64,000 nucleotides of DNA from the NCBI GenBank assembly GCA_016185015.1, contig JACPOI010000022.1, positions 62,001 to 126,000 of the forward strand, read 5' to 3'. The notes under the pieces were generated by a model. The model ran no database searches, had not been told where the DNA came from, and saw nothing but the letters and a program-made list of their open reading frames with translations. Source of the stretch: Burkholderiales bacterium. Lineage in GTDB: Bacteria > Pseudomonadota > Gammaproteobacteria > Burkholderiales > Burkholderiaceae_C. The position numbers and the translations under genes were made by a program. Shown here in pieces: positions 10,211 through 20,520 of this stretch; the stretch's first letter is position 1, and every line of letters starts with the position of its first letter.

Positions 10211-10714
10211 CTAGAGTTCTTTCACCGCCGCAAGGCGGCGCAGGATCTGCTGCACCATGTCGCTTTGCATATTGCGGTAGAGGAGCACCTCTTCGGCCTC
10301 CTTGGCCAGGGCAAAGACTTCGTCGTAGCTGAGCGCGCGTTGCTGCACCAGTTCGGTCTCGGGGATCAGCTCCTTGCCCTGGGGCGTGCGCAGGCGGAAC
10401 TTGAGGATGAGTCGCAACTGGAACTCGCGCACCTGGCCGGTGGCGCTGACGCCGACCACGGTCTTGATGCGCTGCTCCGTGAGGATATCGAGCACGGCCT
10501 GCGCCTCCTGCTGGCGGGAGGCATCGGTGATGTACTCCAGCTGGCCGCTGGACCGCAGCTGGCGCTTGAGCTCCACGCCCAGCGGCGAATTCGGCGCCAC
10601 GCCGCTGTAAAGCGACGTGAAGGCAAAGGTGACCGGCTGGCGCAGGCCGAAACCGCAGCCGGCCAGCGCCAGCAGCAGCGCGCAAGAAAGCCAGGCTGCC
10701 AGGCGCCTTGTCAT
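10211..10714 (-). CDS. lptE: LPS-assembly lipoprotein LptE
   Basis: This 167-residue outer-membrane lipoprotein plugs the LptD barrel and helps deliver lipopolysaccharide to the surface. The leader ends in the lipobox LAGC with Cys20 as lipidation site, followed by 'GFGLRQP'. The body fits LptE, including 'SGQLEYITDASRQQEAQAVL'. Start ATG 10714 overlaps the leuS stop (ATGA), which fixes the start and indicates translational coupling. Confidence 0.92.
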   Translation of the reverse strand: MTRRLAAWLSCALLLALAGCGFGLRQPVTFAFTSLYSGVAPNSPLGVELKRQLRSSGQLEYITDASRQQEAQAVLDILTEQRIKTVVGVSATGQVREFQLRLILKFRLRTPQGKELIPETELVQQRALSYDEVFALAKEAEEVLLYRNMQSDMVQQILRRLAAVKEL

Positions 10715-13407
10715 CACACCACCACGTTGACCAGGCGGCCCGGCACCACGATGACGCGCTTGATCGCCCCACCCTGGGCCTGGGTCTGTACCGGCTCGCT
10801 GGCCACGGCGATGGCCTCGATGGCTTCCTTGGAGGCACCGGCCGGCACCAGGATGGCGCCGCGCAGCTTGCCATTGATCTGCAGCATGAGCTCGATCTCG
10901 TCCTGCTGCAAGGCGGACTCGTCCACCTGGGGCCAGGGTGCGTCGAGCAGTTCGCCCAGCACGCCGGCGTAACCCAGCTCGCTCCACAGCACGTGCGTGA
11001 TGTGCGGAGTGGCCGGATAGATGCAGCGCAGCAGGATGCCGAAGCCTTCGATCAGCGCGACTTCGGCGCCGGGCGTGCCGGTCGCCTTGAAGTCCTCCAG
11101 TGCATTGAGCAGCTTCATGGCCCCGGAGACCACGGTGTTGTACTGCATGCGCTGGTAGTCGTAGTCGACCTGCTTGAGCACGCTGTGGATTTCCAGGCGC
11201 AGGGCCTTGGCGTCCTTGCCGAAGCTCACCTCCTTGAGGTTCTTCACACCGGCCACACTGGCCAGCGCAGTGGCGTGGTCCAGGCCACTCAGCTTGACGC
11301 CGAAGTTCCAGACCCGGCGCAGGAAGCGGTAGGAGCCCTCCACCGCGGCGTCGTTCCACTCCAGCGTGGCCTCGGGCGGCGCGGTGAACATGGTGTACAG
11401 GCGCGCGGTGTCGGCACCGTATTTCTCGATCAGGTCCTGCGGGTCGACGCCGTTGTTCTTGGACTTGGACATGGTGCCCACGCCCTCGTAGTCGATGGCC
11501 GTGCCCGCGGGCAGGCCACCCACCGCCTTGTTCAGCCTGGCGCCCGTAATCTTGCCACCGGCGTCGAGCACATGCTCCACGTCATGCGGCCAGTAGTACT
11601 CCTTGCCGCCCTTGTCGGTGCGGCGCGAGTAGATGTGGTTGAGCACCATGCCCTGCGTGAGCAGCTTGGTGAAAGGCTCGTCGACCTTGACCAGCCCCAG
11701 GTCGCGCATGACCTTGGTCCAGAAGCGTGCGTACAGCAAATGCAGGATGGCATGTTCGATGCCGCCGATGTACTGGTCCATCGGCATCCAGTACTGCGCA
11801 CCCTCGGCCACCATCTGGTCCGGGTTGGTCGGGTCGCAATAGCGCATGTAGTACCAGGACGAATCCACGAAGGTGTCCATGGTGTCGGTCTCGCGCCTTG
11901 CGGGCTTGCCGCACACCGGACAGACCACGCCGGCGTGGAAGCCTGCGTGCTTGTGCAGCGGGTTGCCGGAACCGTCGGGGATGCAATCCTGCGGCAGCAC
12001 CACCGGCAGGTCTTTTTCAGGGACCGGCACCGCACCGTGCGCTTCGCAATGGATGATGGGAATCGGCGTGCCCCAGTAGCGCTGGCGGCTGACGCCCCAG
12101 TCGCGCAGGCGCCAGGTGGTCTTCTTCTCGCCCAGGCCGCGCACCTGCAGGGCATGCGCCACCGCGTTCACCGCTTCCTGATAACCCAGGCCGCTGAAGG
12201 TGTCGGAGTTGATGGTCACGCCCTTGGCCTTGTCGGCGTACCACTCGTGCCACTGCTTGTAGTCGTAGTGCTCGCCGTCGACGTGCACCACCTGGCGGAT
12301 CGGCAGCTGGTACTTCAGCGCGAAGGCGAAGTCGCGCTCGTCGTGCGCCGGCACGCCCATGACGGCGCCGTCGCCGTAGCTCATGAGCACGTAGTTGCCG
12401 ACCCAGACCTCGACCTGCTCATCGATCAGCGGGTGCTTCACAAACAGCCCCGTGGGCATGCCTTCCTTGTCGCGCAGCGCCAGTTCGGCCTCGGTGGTGC
12501 CACCCTTCTTGCAGTCCTCAATGAAGGCCGCCAGCTTGGGATTCGATTTCGCGGCGTGCTGGGCCAGCGGGTGCTCGGGCGCCACGGCGCAAAAGGTCAC
12601 GCCCATGATGGTGTCGGCGCGTGTGGTGAAGACGTACATGCGGCCATCGCCGATCAGCTGGCCATCGCCACCCTTGATGTCATGGGTGAAAGCAAAGCGC
12701 ACGCCTTCGCTGCGGCCGATCCAGTTCTCCTGCATCAGGCGCACGCGCTCGGGCCAGCCGTTGAGCGTGGCCTTGTCGTTGCCGATCTGCACGTGGTCCA
12801 GCAGTTCCTGCGCGTAGTCGGTGATCTTGAGGTAATAACCCGGGATCTCGCGCTTTTCCACCAGCGCGCCGGTACGCCAGCCGCGCCCGTCGATGACCTG
12901 CTCGTTAGCCAGCACGGTCTGATCGACCGGGTCCCAGTTCACGACCTGGGTCTTGCGGTAGGCGATGCCCTTCTCCAGCATCTTGAGGAAGAGCCACTGG
13001 TTCCACTTGTAGTAGGTGGGGTCGCAGGTGGCGACCTCGCGGCTCCAGTCGATGGCCAGGCCCATGGCCTGCATCTGGCCCTTCATGTAGGCGATGTTCT
13101 CGTAGGTCCACTTGGCCGGCGGCACGCCGTTCTTGAGCGCGGCGTTCTCGGCCGGCAGGCCGAAGGCGTCCCAGCCCATGGGCATCAACACGTTGTAGCC
13201 GTTCATGCGCAGGTAGCGCGTGAGCATGTCGTTGATGGTGTAGTTGCGCACGTGGCCCATGTGCAGCTTGCCGCTGGGGTAGGGCAGCATGGAGCAGGCG
13301 TAGAACTTCTTCTTGCCGGTCTCTTCCGTCACGCGGTAGGCATCACGAGCCACCCAGTGGCTGTGGGCGGCCTTCTCGACCTCGAGGTGTTGGTATTTGT
13401 CTTGCAT
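10714..13407 (-). CDS. leuS: leucyl-tRNA synthetase
   Basis: This 897-residue class I synthetase carries the HIGH motif within '[15 protein letters not shown]' (near residue 50), an inserted editing domain with '[11 protein letters not shown]', zinc-ribbon-like cysteines in '[11 protein letters not shown]' and the KMSKS motif '[12 protein letters not shown]'. The start at 13407 ([18 protein letters not shown]) matches family N-termini, whereas the frame upstream is unlike LeuS. It is 16 bases downstream of dapB and coupled to lptE. Confidence 0.97.
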   Translation of the reverse strand: MQDKYQHLEVEKAAHSHWVARDAYRVTEETGKKKFYACSMLPYPSGKLHMGHVRNYTINDMLTRYLRMNGYNVLMPMGWDAFGLPAENAALKNGVPPAKWTYENIAYMKGQMQAMGLAIDWSREVATCDPTYYKWNQWLFLKMLEKGIAYRKTQVVNWDPVDQTVLANEQVIDGRGWRTGALVEKREIPGYYLKITDYAQELLDHVQIGNDKATLNGWPERVRLMQENWIGRSEGVRFAFTHDIKGGDGQLIGDGRMYVFTTRADTIMGVTFCAVAPEHPLAQHAAKSNPKLAAFIEDCKKGGTTEAELALRDKEGMPTGLFVKHPLIDEQVEVWVGNYVLMSYGDGAVMGVPAHDERDFAFALKYQLPIRQVVHVDGEHYDYKQWHEWYADKAKGVTINSDTFSGLGYQEAVNAVAHALQVRGLGEKKTTWRLRDWGVSRQRYWGTPIPIIHCEAHGAVPVPEKDLPVVLPQDCIPDGSGNPLHKHAGFHAGVVCPVCGKPARRETDTMDTFVDSSWYYMRYCDPTNPDQMVAEGAQYWMPMDQYIGGIEHAILHLLYARFWTKVMRDLGLVKVDEPFTKLLTQGMVLNHIYSRRTDKGGKEYYWPHDVEHVLDAGGKITGARLNKAVGGLPAGTAIDYEGVGTMSKSKNNGVDPQDLIEKYGADTARLYTMFTAPPEATLEWNDAAVEGSYRFLRRVWNFGVKLSGLDHATALASVAGVKNLKEVSFGKDAKALRLEIHSVLKQVDYDYQRMQYNTVVSGAMKLLNALEDFKATGTPGAEVALIEGFGILLRCIYPATPHITHVLWSELGYAGVLGELLDAPWPQVDESALQQDEIELMLQINGKLRGAILVPAGASKEAIEAIAVASEPVQTQAQGGAIKRVIVVPGRLVNVVV

Positions 13408-13423
13408 GGCTGACAGATTCAGT

Positions 13424-14239
13424 TCACTTGAGCCCGAGCACGTCGAACATGTCGTACAGGCCGCTCTGGCGCCCGGCCAGGAAGCGCACGGCACGCAGGC
13501 TGCCCTGGGCGTAGGTCACGCGGCTGGCCGACTTGTGCGTGATCTCGATGCGCTCGCCGATACCGGCGAAGAGCACGGTGTGGTCGCCCACGATGTCGCC
13601 GCCGCGGATGGTGGCAAAACCGATGCTGGACGGATCGCGCTCGCCGGTGTGGCCGTAGCGCTCGTAGACGGCGCAGTCTTTCAGGTCGCGGCCGAGCGCG
13701 CCGGCGATCACCTCGCCCATCTTGATCGCCGTGCCCGAGGGGGCGTCGACCTTGTGGCGGTGATGCGCCTCGACGATCTCGATGTCATAACCCGTGGACA
13801 GGGCCTTGGCCGCCATCTCCAGCAGCTTGAGCGTGACGTTCACGCCCACGCTCATGTTGGGCGACAGCATGATGGAGATGTCTTTCGCCGCAGCGGCGAT
13901 CTCGGCCTTCTGCGCCTCGCTGAAGCCGGTGGTGCCGATCACCATGGCCACGCCCAGTTCGCGGCAGACCTTGAGGTGGGCCATGGTGCCCTCGGGGCGG
14001 GTGAAGTCGATCAGGGTGCGGGCGTTCTGCAGGCCGGTCTTCAGGTCGGCCGTGATGTGCACGCCGCCGGCGTGGCCCAGGAAGGCGGTGGCATCGCTGC
14101 CGATGGCGGGGCTGGCTGCCACGTCCAGGGCGCCGGCGAGCCGGCAGTCCTCGGCCGCGTGCACGGCTTCGATCAGCATGCGGCCCATGCGGCCGGAAGC
14201 GCCGGCGATGGCGATCGGGTGGGGCGTGTGTACGTTCAT
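13424..14239 (-). CDS. dapB: 4-hydroxy-tetrahydrodipicolinate reductase
   Basis: This 271-residue NAD(P)H-dependent enzyme acts in lysine and meso-diaminopimelate synthesis. The Rossmann motif '[11 protein letters not shown]' is at 11-21. The DapB signature '[15 protein letters not shown]' is at 157-171, with catalytic His160 and Lys163. '[20 protein letters not shown]' and the C-terminal '[12 protein letters not shown]' are also typical. Start ATG 14239 is preferred; an in-frame ATG lies four codons upstream. It is 13 bases after bamE in the same operon. Confidence 0.96.
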   Translation of the reverse strand: MNVHTPHPIAIAGASGRMGRMLIEAVHAAEDCRLAGALDVAASPAIGSDATAFLGHAGGVHITADLKTGLQNARTLIDFTRPEGTMAHLKVCRELGVAMVIGTTGFSEAQKAEIAAAAKDISIMLSPNMSVGVNVTLKLLEMAAKALSTGYDIEIVEAHHRHKVDAPSGTAIKMGEVIAGALGRDLKDCAVYERYGHTGERDPSSIGFATIRGGDIVGDHTVLFAGIGERIEITHKSASRVTYAQGSLRAVRFLAGRQSGLYDMFDVLGLK

Positions 14240-14252
14240 GGTGGGGTCCATC

Positions 14253-14756
14253 TCAGCGGGTGGGCTCCAGCGGCGGGTAGCTGGCAGGCAGGGGCGGCAG
14301 GGGCTTGGCCTCGGGCGCCGGGACCGGCGCCGGGAATTCCTGCAGTTTTTCGGGTGTGGCTTCGAGCACCGGCACCTTGGGCGGCTCACGGCTGCCCAGG
14401 GTGGAGACGAACTCGGTCTCGCTGGGCAGGGCATCGGCCTCGAAGCGCTCGAGCGTCTCGCCCTGGAAATAGACGGTGACACGACGCGCCTGGGGCTCGG
14501 CGCCCTGGCGCTTCAGGGTAAAGACGTAGTCCCAGCGGTTGGCGTGGAAAACACTGGCCAGCAGCGGCGTGCCGAGAATGTCGCGCACCTGGATGCGGCT
14601 CATGCCCGGGCGCAAGGCCCCCACCTGCTCGCGCGTGACGACATTGCCCTGCACCACCGGAACACGGTAGGGCTGCAGAAAACTGCAGGCCGGGAGGGCT
14701 GCGCCCAAGAGCAGGGCCAGCCCCAGACGGCCAAGGGCACGATGGAAAATGAACAT
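14253..14756 (-). CDS. bamE: outer membrane protein assembly factor BamE
   Basis: This 167-residue lipoprotein (SmpA/OmlA family) belongs to the BAM complex that inserts beta-barrels. The lipobox LPAC puts lipidation at Cys24, followed by '[16 protein letters not shown]'. The BamE core contains '[19 protein letters not shown]' and '[11 protein letters not shown]'. A proline-rich tail of about 45 residues follows the core and is longer than in E. coli BamE. The gene is divergent from fur, an arrangement found in many proteobacteria, and heads the minus-strand operon down to the cytochrome. Confidence 0.93.
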   Translation of the reverse strand: MFIFHRALGRLGLALLLGAALPACSFLQPYRVPVVQGNVVTREQVGALRPGMSRIQVRDILGTPLLASVFHANRWDYVFTLKRQGAEPQARRVTVYFQGETLERFEADALPSETEFVSTLGSREPPKVPVLEATPEKLQEFPAPVPAPEAKPLPPLPASYPPLEPTR

Positions 14757-14840
14757 GAAACTGGCGCTAGCGATATGATCGGCCCATTGTAGCGGCTGGA
14801 CCTGCTGCCGCCCGGTCCTGCCCCCTCTGGAAATACGCCC

Positions 14841-15293
14841 ATGAACACCATCGACGAACTCAAGAGCACCGGCCTGAAAGCCACGCTGCCCCGCCTGAAG
14901 GTGCTGGAAATCTTCCAGAAGGGCGCCCAGCGCCACATGAGTGCCGAGGACGTGTTTCGTGTGCTGCTGGAGGATCGTTCCGACGTGGGCCTGGCCACGG
15001 TCTACCGCGTGCTGACCCAGTTCGAGCAGGCCGGCATCCTGACGCGCAGCAACTTCGAAGGCGGCAAGGCCGTCTTCGAACTCAACGAAGGCCAGCACCA
15101 CGACCACCTGGTCTGTCTGGACTGCGGCAAGGTCGAGGAATTTTTCGATGCCGAGATCGAGAGCCGGCAGAACGCCGTGGCCAAGACACGCGGGTTCGAA
15201 CTGGCCGAGCACGCGCTCAGCCTCTACGCACACTGCACCAAGGACAAGTGCCCAAACCGCGGCAACGGCGGGCGCAGCGGCAGCGGCCACTGA
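14841..15293 (+). CDS. fur: ferric uptake regulator Fur
   Basis: This 150-residue metal-dependent repressor has an N-terminal winged helix, with recognition helix region '[18 protein letters not shown]' at about 50-67. The metal-binding motif '[12 protein letters not shown]' and a C-terminal 'CTKDKCPN' CxxxxC pair follow. It ends with a Gly/Ser/His tail. It is divergent from bamE across 84 bases. I could not find a convincing Fur box there. It converges on hprK with a 15-base gap. Confidence 0.96.
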   Translation: MNTIDELKSTGLKATLPRLKVLEIFQKGAQRHMSAEDVFRVLLEDRSDVGLATVYRVLTQFEQAGILTRSNFEGGKAVFELNEGQHHDHLVCLDCGKVEEFFDAEIESRQNAVAKTRGFELAEHALSLYAHCTKDKCPNRGNGGRSGSGH

Positions 15294-15308
15294 ACCGGGG
15301 CATCGGCC

Positions 15309-16256
15309 TCAGTTCTCGCCCATAGCCTTGCGGTGGCGTTCCACGAATTCCTGGTAGGTATCGATGCCGCGCAGCTGCAGGATGGTGTTGCGCACGGCGG
15401 CCTCCACCAGCACGGCCAGGTTGCGGCCGGCCACCACCTGGATCACCGCCTTGCGCACCGGAATGCCCAGCACGTCCTGCGTGAGCGGCTCGTAGGGGAT
15501 GCGCTCGTAGTCGCGCTCCAGCGTCTCGCGCCGCACCAGGTGCACGATGAGCTTGAGACGCATCTTGCGCCGCACGGCGGTCTCGCCGAAGATGGCCCGG
15601 ATATCGAGCAGGCCGATGCCGCGGACTTCCAGCAGGTTGCGCAGCAGTTCAGGGCAACGGCCCTCGATGGTGTCCTGGTTCACGCGGTAGAGGTCCACCG
15701 CGTCGTCGGCCACCAGGCCGTGGCCGCGCGAGATCAGCTCCAGGCCCAGCTCGCTCTTGCCCAGGCCCGACTCGCCGGTGATCAGCACGCCCAGGCCCAG
15801 GATGTCCATCAGCACGCCGTGCATGGAGGCCCGGTCAGCGAAGTGGCGCGAGAGGTAGCTGCGCAGCACGTCGATCACGTAAGCCGAGGACTCCGGCGAA
15901 GCGAACATGGGGATGTTGGCCTCCTCGCACATGGCCAGCAGGGCCGGCGGCACCTTCTGGTTGTCAGCCAGCACCAGCACCGGCGGCTCCAGCGTCGTGA
16001 TGCGGGAGATCCGGCGCTGGCAGTCTTCCGGCGTGGCGCTGGTCAGGTAGGCGATTTCTCGCTCGCCCAGGACCTGCAGCCGATAGGGATGGATGTAGTT
16101 CAGATGACCGACCAGGTCAGCACCGGAGTTGGCGGCGCGCACGGCCACTTCGTCGAAACGGCGCTCGGACGCCCCCAGGCCGGCGACCCACTCCCATTTG
16201 AGCTTGCCGCGGAACTCCTCGAACAGGACCTCGGCACTGACGACGGTAGGTCTCAT
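15309..16256 (-). CDS. hprK: HPr kinase/phosphorylase
   Basis: This 315-residue bifunctional enzyme phosphorylates or dephosphorylates HPr on a serine. Visible are the N-terminal HPrK domain, the P-loop GESGLGKS at 161-168, His146 just upstream in '[11 protein letters not shown]', the acidic 'VADDAVDLY' and the signature '[18 protein letters not shown]'. In betaproteobacteria HprK occurs with an incomplete PTS that serves regulation, which fits the adjacent ptsN 19 bases upstream. Confidence 0.95.
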   Translation of the reverse strand: MRPTVVSAEVLFEEFRGKLKWEWVAGLGASERRFDEVAVRAANSGADLVGHLNYIHPYRLQVLGEREIAYLTSATPEDCQRRISRITTLEPPVLVLADNQKVPPALLAMCEEANIPMFASPESSAYVIDVLRSYLSRHFADRASMHGVLMDILGLGVLITGESGLGKSELGLELISRGHGLVADDAVDLYRVNQDTIEGRCPELLRNLLEVRGIGLLDIRAIFGETAVRRKMRLKLIVHLVRRETLERDYERIPYEPLTQDVLGIPVRKAVIQVVAGRNLAVLVEAAVRNTILQLRGIDTYQEFVERHRKAMGEN

Positions 16257-16275
16257 GTCGGGCGGGTGGCCGGGC

Positions 16276-16743
16276 TCAGGCCGGCTGGGCCGAACGCCAG
16301 CTGGCGATCAGCCCGTGCAGTTCGGTGGCGGAGGCGCTGCTGTTGAGCTTGGCGCGCAGCGCGGTGTCGCTCAAGAGTTCGGCAATCTCGGACAGGATTT
16401 CCAGATGCTTCTGCGTGGCCGCCTCGGGCACCAGCAGGAAGATCAGCAGGCTGACCGGCAACTCGTCCGGCGCGTCGAAGCCGATCGGCTGGGCCAGCTG
16501 CAGCACGGCGGCCATCGGCGCCTTCAGGCCCTTGATGCGTCCATGCGGGATGGCCACGCCATGGCCCAGGCCGGTAGAGCCCAGGCGCTCACGCGCAAAC
16601 AGGCTGTCGGTCACCAGGGCGCGATTGAGGCCATGCAGATTCTCGAACAGCAGACCCACTTCCTCGAAAGCGCGTTTTTTGCTCGTGGCATCGACATGCA
16701 CAAGCACTTGTGCGGTCGGCAGGATGGACGCTAGACGATTCAT
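16276..16743 (-). CDS. ptsN: PTS IIA-like nitrogen regulatory protein
   Basis: This 155-residue EIIA-Ntr is a phosphocarrier with regulatory roles in nitrogen, potassium and carbon balance. The phosphorylated residue is His67 in '[14 protein letters not shown]'. The fold marker '[21 protein letters not shown]' is recognisable as '[20 protein letters not shown]'. It lies between hpf and hprK, as in many Burkholderiales; rpoN is not present upstream. Confidence 0.95.
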   Translation of the reverse strand: MNRLASILPTAQVLVHVDATSKKRAFEEVGLLFENLHGLNRALVTDSLFARERLGSTGLGHGVAIPHGRIKGLKAPMAAVLQLAQPIGFDAPDELPVSLLIFLLVPEAATQKHLEILSEIAELLSDTALRAKLNSSASATELHGLIASWRSAQPA

Positions 16744-16838
16744 GATGTTCGAGTGGGCAGATTATGCACACAAAACGTCTCCGACGCCCCCTGCGCTGAC
16801 GCGGGTCGCCCCCGAGCGGCCCGGGATGGCGCGGGAAC

Positions 16839-16863
16839 AAAAAAGCCGCGGGGTCTCCGCGGC
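16839..16863 (-). terminator. rho-independent terminator after hpf
   Basis: Stem GCCGCGG (16845-16851) / CCGCGGC (16857-16863). On the minus strand it is followed by a run of six U. It lies 48 bases past the hpf stop and separates hpf from ptsN, so ptsN-hprK probably has its own promoter or depends on read-through. Confidence 0.8.
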
Positions 16864-16910
16864 TGCTTTGGGCAGGACGGGCACACAGCCCGGTCCCGGT
16901 GGCCGTCCGG

Positions 16911-17243
16911 CTATTGCATCAGGCGCTTGGCCGCATCGTGATGATGGTCCTGGAGGCGATCCTTGTGGCGCACCACCTGGCGGTCGAGCTTGTCGACCAG
17001 TTCATCCACGGCAGCGTACAGGTCCTCGTGGGAGCTTTCCGCAAACAGGTCATTGCCCTTGACGTGGATATTGCATTCAGCGCGTTGCCGTCGTTCCTTT
17101 TCCTTCTGTTTTTCAACGGTGAGTAGCACCTTGACATCGACAACCTGGTCAAAGTGCCGGGTGATTCGATCAAGCTTGGTCGTGACATAACTGCGCAGGG
17201 CTGGGGTGACTTCGAGGTGATGACCGCTGATCGTCAGGTTCAT
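16911..17243 (-). CDS. hpf: ribosome hibernation promoting factor (short HPF/RaiA family)
   Basis: This 110-residue protein binds the 30S subunit in stationary phase. It begins '[20 protein letters not shown]' and includes '[20 protein letters not shown]' and '[20 protein letters not shown]', followed by a His-rich tail. It has the short form without the dimerising C-terminal domain. A strong AGGAGG Shine-Dalgarno seven bases before 17243 fixes the start. Confidence 0.94.
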   Translation of the reverse strand: MNLTISGHHLEVTPALRSYVTTKLDRITRHFDQVVDVKVLLTVEKQKEKERRQRAECNIHVKGNDLFAESSHEDLYAAVDELVDKLDRQVVRHKDRLQDHHHDAAKRLMQ

Positions 17244-17539
17244 GAGTAGCCTCCTGTTGCTCTCGGATTGGAACTGCCGCCTGCACCAGTGAAGCCCAAC
17301 GACGACTTCGGACTTCCCTGCTACAGACAATTTCACTATGCGCCCACCCTCGCTGAAAAGCAATCCCCGTTCTTGATTCACCTCAGAAAAATGTCAGCTA
17401 TTCCCGCGCCGCTCGCAGCGCCCGTGTGGATTTGCACGCGTGATGCGCTTGCGGTATCCTGCAAATGCATCTTCCAACCACGCGCCTGAGGGGAGGTGGG
17501 CGCCTGCCGCGCGCGCAGGCCTCGCCCATGGCGGGCCGT
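17244..17539. other. intergenic region without recognised gene
   Basis: This 296-base gap lies between hpf and the Hpt gene. It holds the hpf ribosome-binding site and presumably its promoter. I see no convincing coding sequence, RNA gene or strong hairpin. The weak -24/-12-like spacing I tested does not match the sigma-54 consensus. Confidence 0.5.
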
Positions 17540-17917
17540 TCAGCCCCCGCCCGCTACCCCGGCCTGGGGCCCGCCCCCCGCCTTCACACTCTGCCGCAGC
17601 CCCAAGACCCCGGATATCCACGCCACCCGATCGGGCGCGGGGATCTCCGCGCCCGCCTCCAGCCAAGCCTGGGCCTGGGCCTCCAGTGCGCGCGCCTGGC
17701 GGGACAACTCGGGCAAGCCGAAGGTGCCGCCCGAACCTGCCAGCTTGTGCAGCTGGGCATGGAGGTGCCGCAACACATCGGGGGGAAGTTCCGCACCGGG
17801 CTCGCGCAGCAGCTCGTCAAAGGTGGCCAGGGTGCCTTCGAGACGCTCCAGGAAAAGCGCCTGAAAGACACCGAGCTGCTCCTGCAGCGTCAAAGGCTGT
17901 TGAGGCGCATCAGACAT
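17540..17917 (-). CDS. Hpt-domain phosphotransfer protein
   Basis: This 125-residue single-domain histidine phosphotransfer protein has its acceptor at His57 in 'LHKLAGSGGTFGLPELS', the canonical HKxxGxxxxxG pattern. The remainder is a predicted four-helix bundle with a Gly/Pro-rich tail. Its ATG overlaps the receiver gene stop by eight bases. With the upstream receiver and hybrid-less kinase it would complete a phosphorelay (inference). Start chosen at MSDAPQQP. Confidence 0.85.
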   Translation of the reverse strand: MSDAPQQPLTLQEQLGVFQALFLERLEGTLATFDELLREPGAELPPDVLRHLHAQLHKLAGSGGTFGLPELSRQARALEAQAQAWLEAGAEIPAPDRVAWISGVLGLRQSVKAGGGPQAGVAGGG

Positions 17918-18293
17918 GCGCCGCATCCCAGATCTGCCGCACCTGCGCCGCCAGGGCCATTGGGTCAAACGGCTTGGCGATGACATTCAGCGCCCCCAGG
18001 CTCTGGTACGAGGCCACCTCGTCGAGCTGGGCCTTGGCCGTGAGGAAGATGACGGGGATGCCGGCCGTCGATGGATCGGCGCGCAGATGGCCCAGGGTCG
18101 AAGGCCCGTCCATGCCGGGCATCATGACGTCGAGCAGGATGAGGTCGGGCCTGAAGTCCCCCGCCGCCTGCAGCGCCTCCTGCCCATTGGCGCAGATCCG
18201 CACCTGGAAACCTCCGAGCAGCTCCAGCGCCAGCTTGGCGACGGCCTGAATGTCCGGCTCGTCTTCGGCATAGAGGATGCGTTCGAGCGGCAT
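17910..18293 (-). CDS. single-domain response regulator (receiver only)
   Basis: This 127-residue CheY-like receiver has acidic pocket residues Glu10, Asp11 and Glu12, phospho-acceptor Asp55 in 'LILLDVMMPGMDG', the Thr85 switch and Lys107 in 'IAKPFD'. There is no output domain, so it must act through protein contacts or pass phosphate to the neighbouring Hpt. It starts two bases after the kinase stop. Confidence 0.92.
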   Translation of the reverse strand: MPLERILYAEDEPDIQAVAKLALELLGGFQVRICANGQEALQAAGDFRPDLILLDVMMPGMDGPSTLGHLRADPSTAGIPVIFLTAKAQLDEVASYQSLGALNVIAKPFDPMALAAQVRQIWDAAHV

Positions 18294-18295
18294 GG

Positions 18296-20341
18296 CTAAG
18301 ACCCCGCCGTCGCCAGCACCGGCGGCATGTGGACCCTCGGCAGCTCGAAGTAGAAGCGCGCGCCCTCCCCCGGCGGCGACGCGAACCCCACCCGCCCGCT
18401 CATGCGCTCCATCAGCTCCTTGCTGATCGCCAGCCCCAGCCCGGTGCCACCTTTCTGCCGCGAGTCCGAGGCATCTGCCTGGGAAAACTTCTGGAAGATC
18501 CGCTCGCGAAAGGCCAGCGGGACCCCCTCGCCGTGGTCTGCCACCTCCACCCGCACCCAGTCCGGCTGCATGCTGACGCGCACCTCTACCGGAGCACCTT
18601 GCGGCGAAAATTTCACGGCATTGGAAAGATAGTTGCTCAGTACCTGCAACAGCCGCCCGGTGTCCACGCGCACCCGCACCCCGCGGGCGTGCTCGGCCAG
18701 CACCAGCGGCACACGGTACTGTTCGGCGTAGGCCTTGGTGCTTTCGATCGCCTGCTCCACCAGGGGCATGAGCTCGGTTTCCTTGAAGTCGAAGCGCATC
18801 ATGCCCGCTTCCAGCTTTTCCATGTCCAGCAGATCGTTGATCAGGTGCATCAGGCGCTGGCTGTTCTTGTAGGCGATGTCCAGCATGCTGCGCACCTGCG
18901 CCGGCATTTCCCCCAGGGCACCGCCGCACACCAGGCCCAGGGCCCCGCCAATCGAGGTCAGCGGCGTGCGCAACTCATGGCTCACCATGGAGACGAACTC
19001 CGACTTCAGCTGCTCCACCCGCTTGCGCTCCGTGATGTCGATATTGGTGCCGATCAGGCGCAGGGCCCGTCCGGCCCCATCGCGCTCCACGACCCGCCCA
19101 CGGCTCTCGATCCAGATCCAGTGCCCGTCGCGGTGCCGCACGCGATGCTCCATCACGTAGTCGGGCTGCTCGCCCTTGACCGTTGCCATCAGCTGCGCCA
19201 GCACCCGGGGCGCCTCCTGCGAGGGAACCAGCTCGGCCAGCTCGGCCAGTGACATCTCCTTTTCCACCGGCTCATCGCCGATGAACTCCAGCCAGCGCGC
19301 GTCCAGGGTGATGCGTCCTGTCTCCGGGTTGGCGTCCCACAGATTGATGCGGGCTGCGCTCATGGCCATCTGCAGGCGCGCCTCGCTGTTGCGCAGCGCG
19401 GCGAGCGCATTCTTGCGCTCCGAGATATCCAGAGACATGCCCACGTAGCCGTACAGGCCGCCATCCTCGTCGCGCAGGGCCGAGGCCGTCAGTTCCACTG
19501 GCACCAGCTGGCCATCCTTGCGCCGGTAGTGCCACTCGCGCGTCTCTGGCTGCCCCAGGAGGACCCGGGCGACGAGCGCGTTGCGCCAGCCGACCTTGCT
19601 GCCCAGCTCCTGGCTCAGTTCGCGTGCCCGCACCTCCAGTTCCTCCCGGACGTGGAAAGTGTCGATCACCGAACACCCCATGATTTCCTCCGGCGCATAG
19701 CCCAGCAAACGGCATGTCGCCGGGTTGGCGCTGGTCAGGATGCCGTGGACATCAGTGGTGATGATGGCCACGGCGGCGCTGTCCAGCAGCGCCTGCTGGA
19801 AGCGGGCCCGCTGGCTCAAAGCCTTGCGCAGTTTCTTCTCGCGGCGCAACACGAGCCTCTGCTCCATCTGCCGCACGACCTGCCGGCCCAACAGGCGCAG
19901 CGTCTTCTGCTGCTGCTCGCTCAAGGTGCGCGGGACGGTGTCGATCACGCACAGGGTGCCCACCGCAAACCCTTCCGGCGTGACCAGCGGCGTGCCGGCA
20001 TAAAAACGGATCTCGGGCGAGTCCGTGACCAGAGGGTTGTCGAAGAAGCGCGCGTCCTCCAGGGCATTGGGCACCTCGAAGATCTCCGCGCCCTGCTGGA
20101 TCGCGTGGGCGCAGAAGGAAACGCCGCGCGCAGTCTGCTCCGCCTCCAGGCCGATGCGGCTCTTGAACCACTGCCGGTCCGCGTCGATCAGGCTCACCAA
20201 GGCGATCGGCACGCCGCAAATCTGGGCCGCGAGTTCGGTGATTTCATCGAATTCCTGCTCAGCCTGGGTGTCCAGGATCCGGTACCCGTACAGTGCGGCC
20301 AGGCGGTCGGCCTCGTTTTCACCGACAGGTGCTGATGTCAT
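18296..20341 (-). CDS. cytosolic sensor histidine kinase (GAF-PAS-PAS-HisKA-HATPase)
   Basis: This 681-residue kinase has no transmembrane segment. A GAF domain (about 25-160, with 'FCAHAI' typical of this GAF subgroup) is followed by two PAS/PAC modules (about 180-310 and 315-445, each ending in 'DI(S/T)ERK'). HisKA follows with phospho-His455 in 'SMVSHELRTPLTS', then HATPase with an N-box 'NYLSNAVKFSPQG', G1 'DHGEGV' and G2 'GGTGLGLAIS'. It heads a three-gene kinase-receiver-Hpt operon. The signal sensed cannot be told from sequence. Confidence 0.93.
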   Translation of the reverse strand: MTSAPVGENEADRLAALYGYRILDTQAEQEFDEITELAAQICGVPIALVSLIDADRQWFKSRIGLEAEQTARGVSFCAHAIQQGAEIFEVPNALEDARFFDNPLVTDSPEIRFYAGTPLVTPEGFAVGTLCVIDTVPRTLSEQQQKTLRLLGRQVVRQMEQRLVLRREKKLRKALSQRARFQQALLDSAAVAIITTDVHGILTSANPATCRLLGYAPEEIMGCSVIDTFHVREELEVRARELSQELGSKVGWRNALVARVLLGQPETREWHYRRKDGQLVPVELTASALRDEDGGLYGYVGMSLDISERKNALAALRNSEARLQMAMSAARINLWDANPETGRITLDARWLEFIGDEPVEKEMSLAELAELVPSQEAPRVLAQLMATVKGEQPDYVMEHRVRHRDGHWIWIESRGRVVERDGAGRALRLIGTNIDITERKRVEQLKSEFVSMVSHELRTPLTSIGGALGLVCGGALGEMPAQVRSMLDIAYKNSQRLMHLINDLLDMEKLEAGMMRFDFKETELMPLVEQAIESTKAYAEQYRVPLVLAEHARGVRVRVDTGRLLQVLSNYLSNAVKFSPQGAPVEVRVSMQPDWVRVEVADHGEGVPLAFRERIFQKFSQADASDSRQKGGTGLGLAISKELMERMSGRVGFASPPGEGARFYFELPRVHMPPVLATAGS

Positions 20342-20520
20342 GGGGACATGGGTATGGGGTTACACGATGCGCAGCCTGTCCGACCTCCTGAACCTAGCCA
20401 ACCAGACGCTGCTTGCCTGTTGCTACTGTAATGGGCCCGCCCGACCCTGGCAATGCCACGGCAGCAGCAGGCGGTGACATAATCCGGATGTAGCCTCAAC
20501 GGAGCACACTCCTTGGAAAA

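Noticed and set aside
14757-14840. Fur box in the bamE/fur divergent gap
   Set aside because: No stretch approaches the 19-base Fur consensus; the AT-rich patches are too short and not palindromic.
17244-17300. Sigma-54-type promoter upstream of hpf
   Set aside because: The GG and GC elements are 11 instead of 10 bases apart and point away from hpf.
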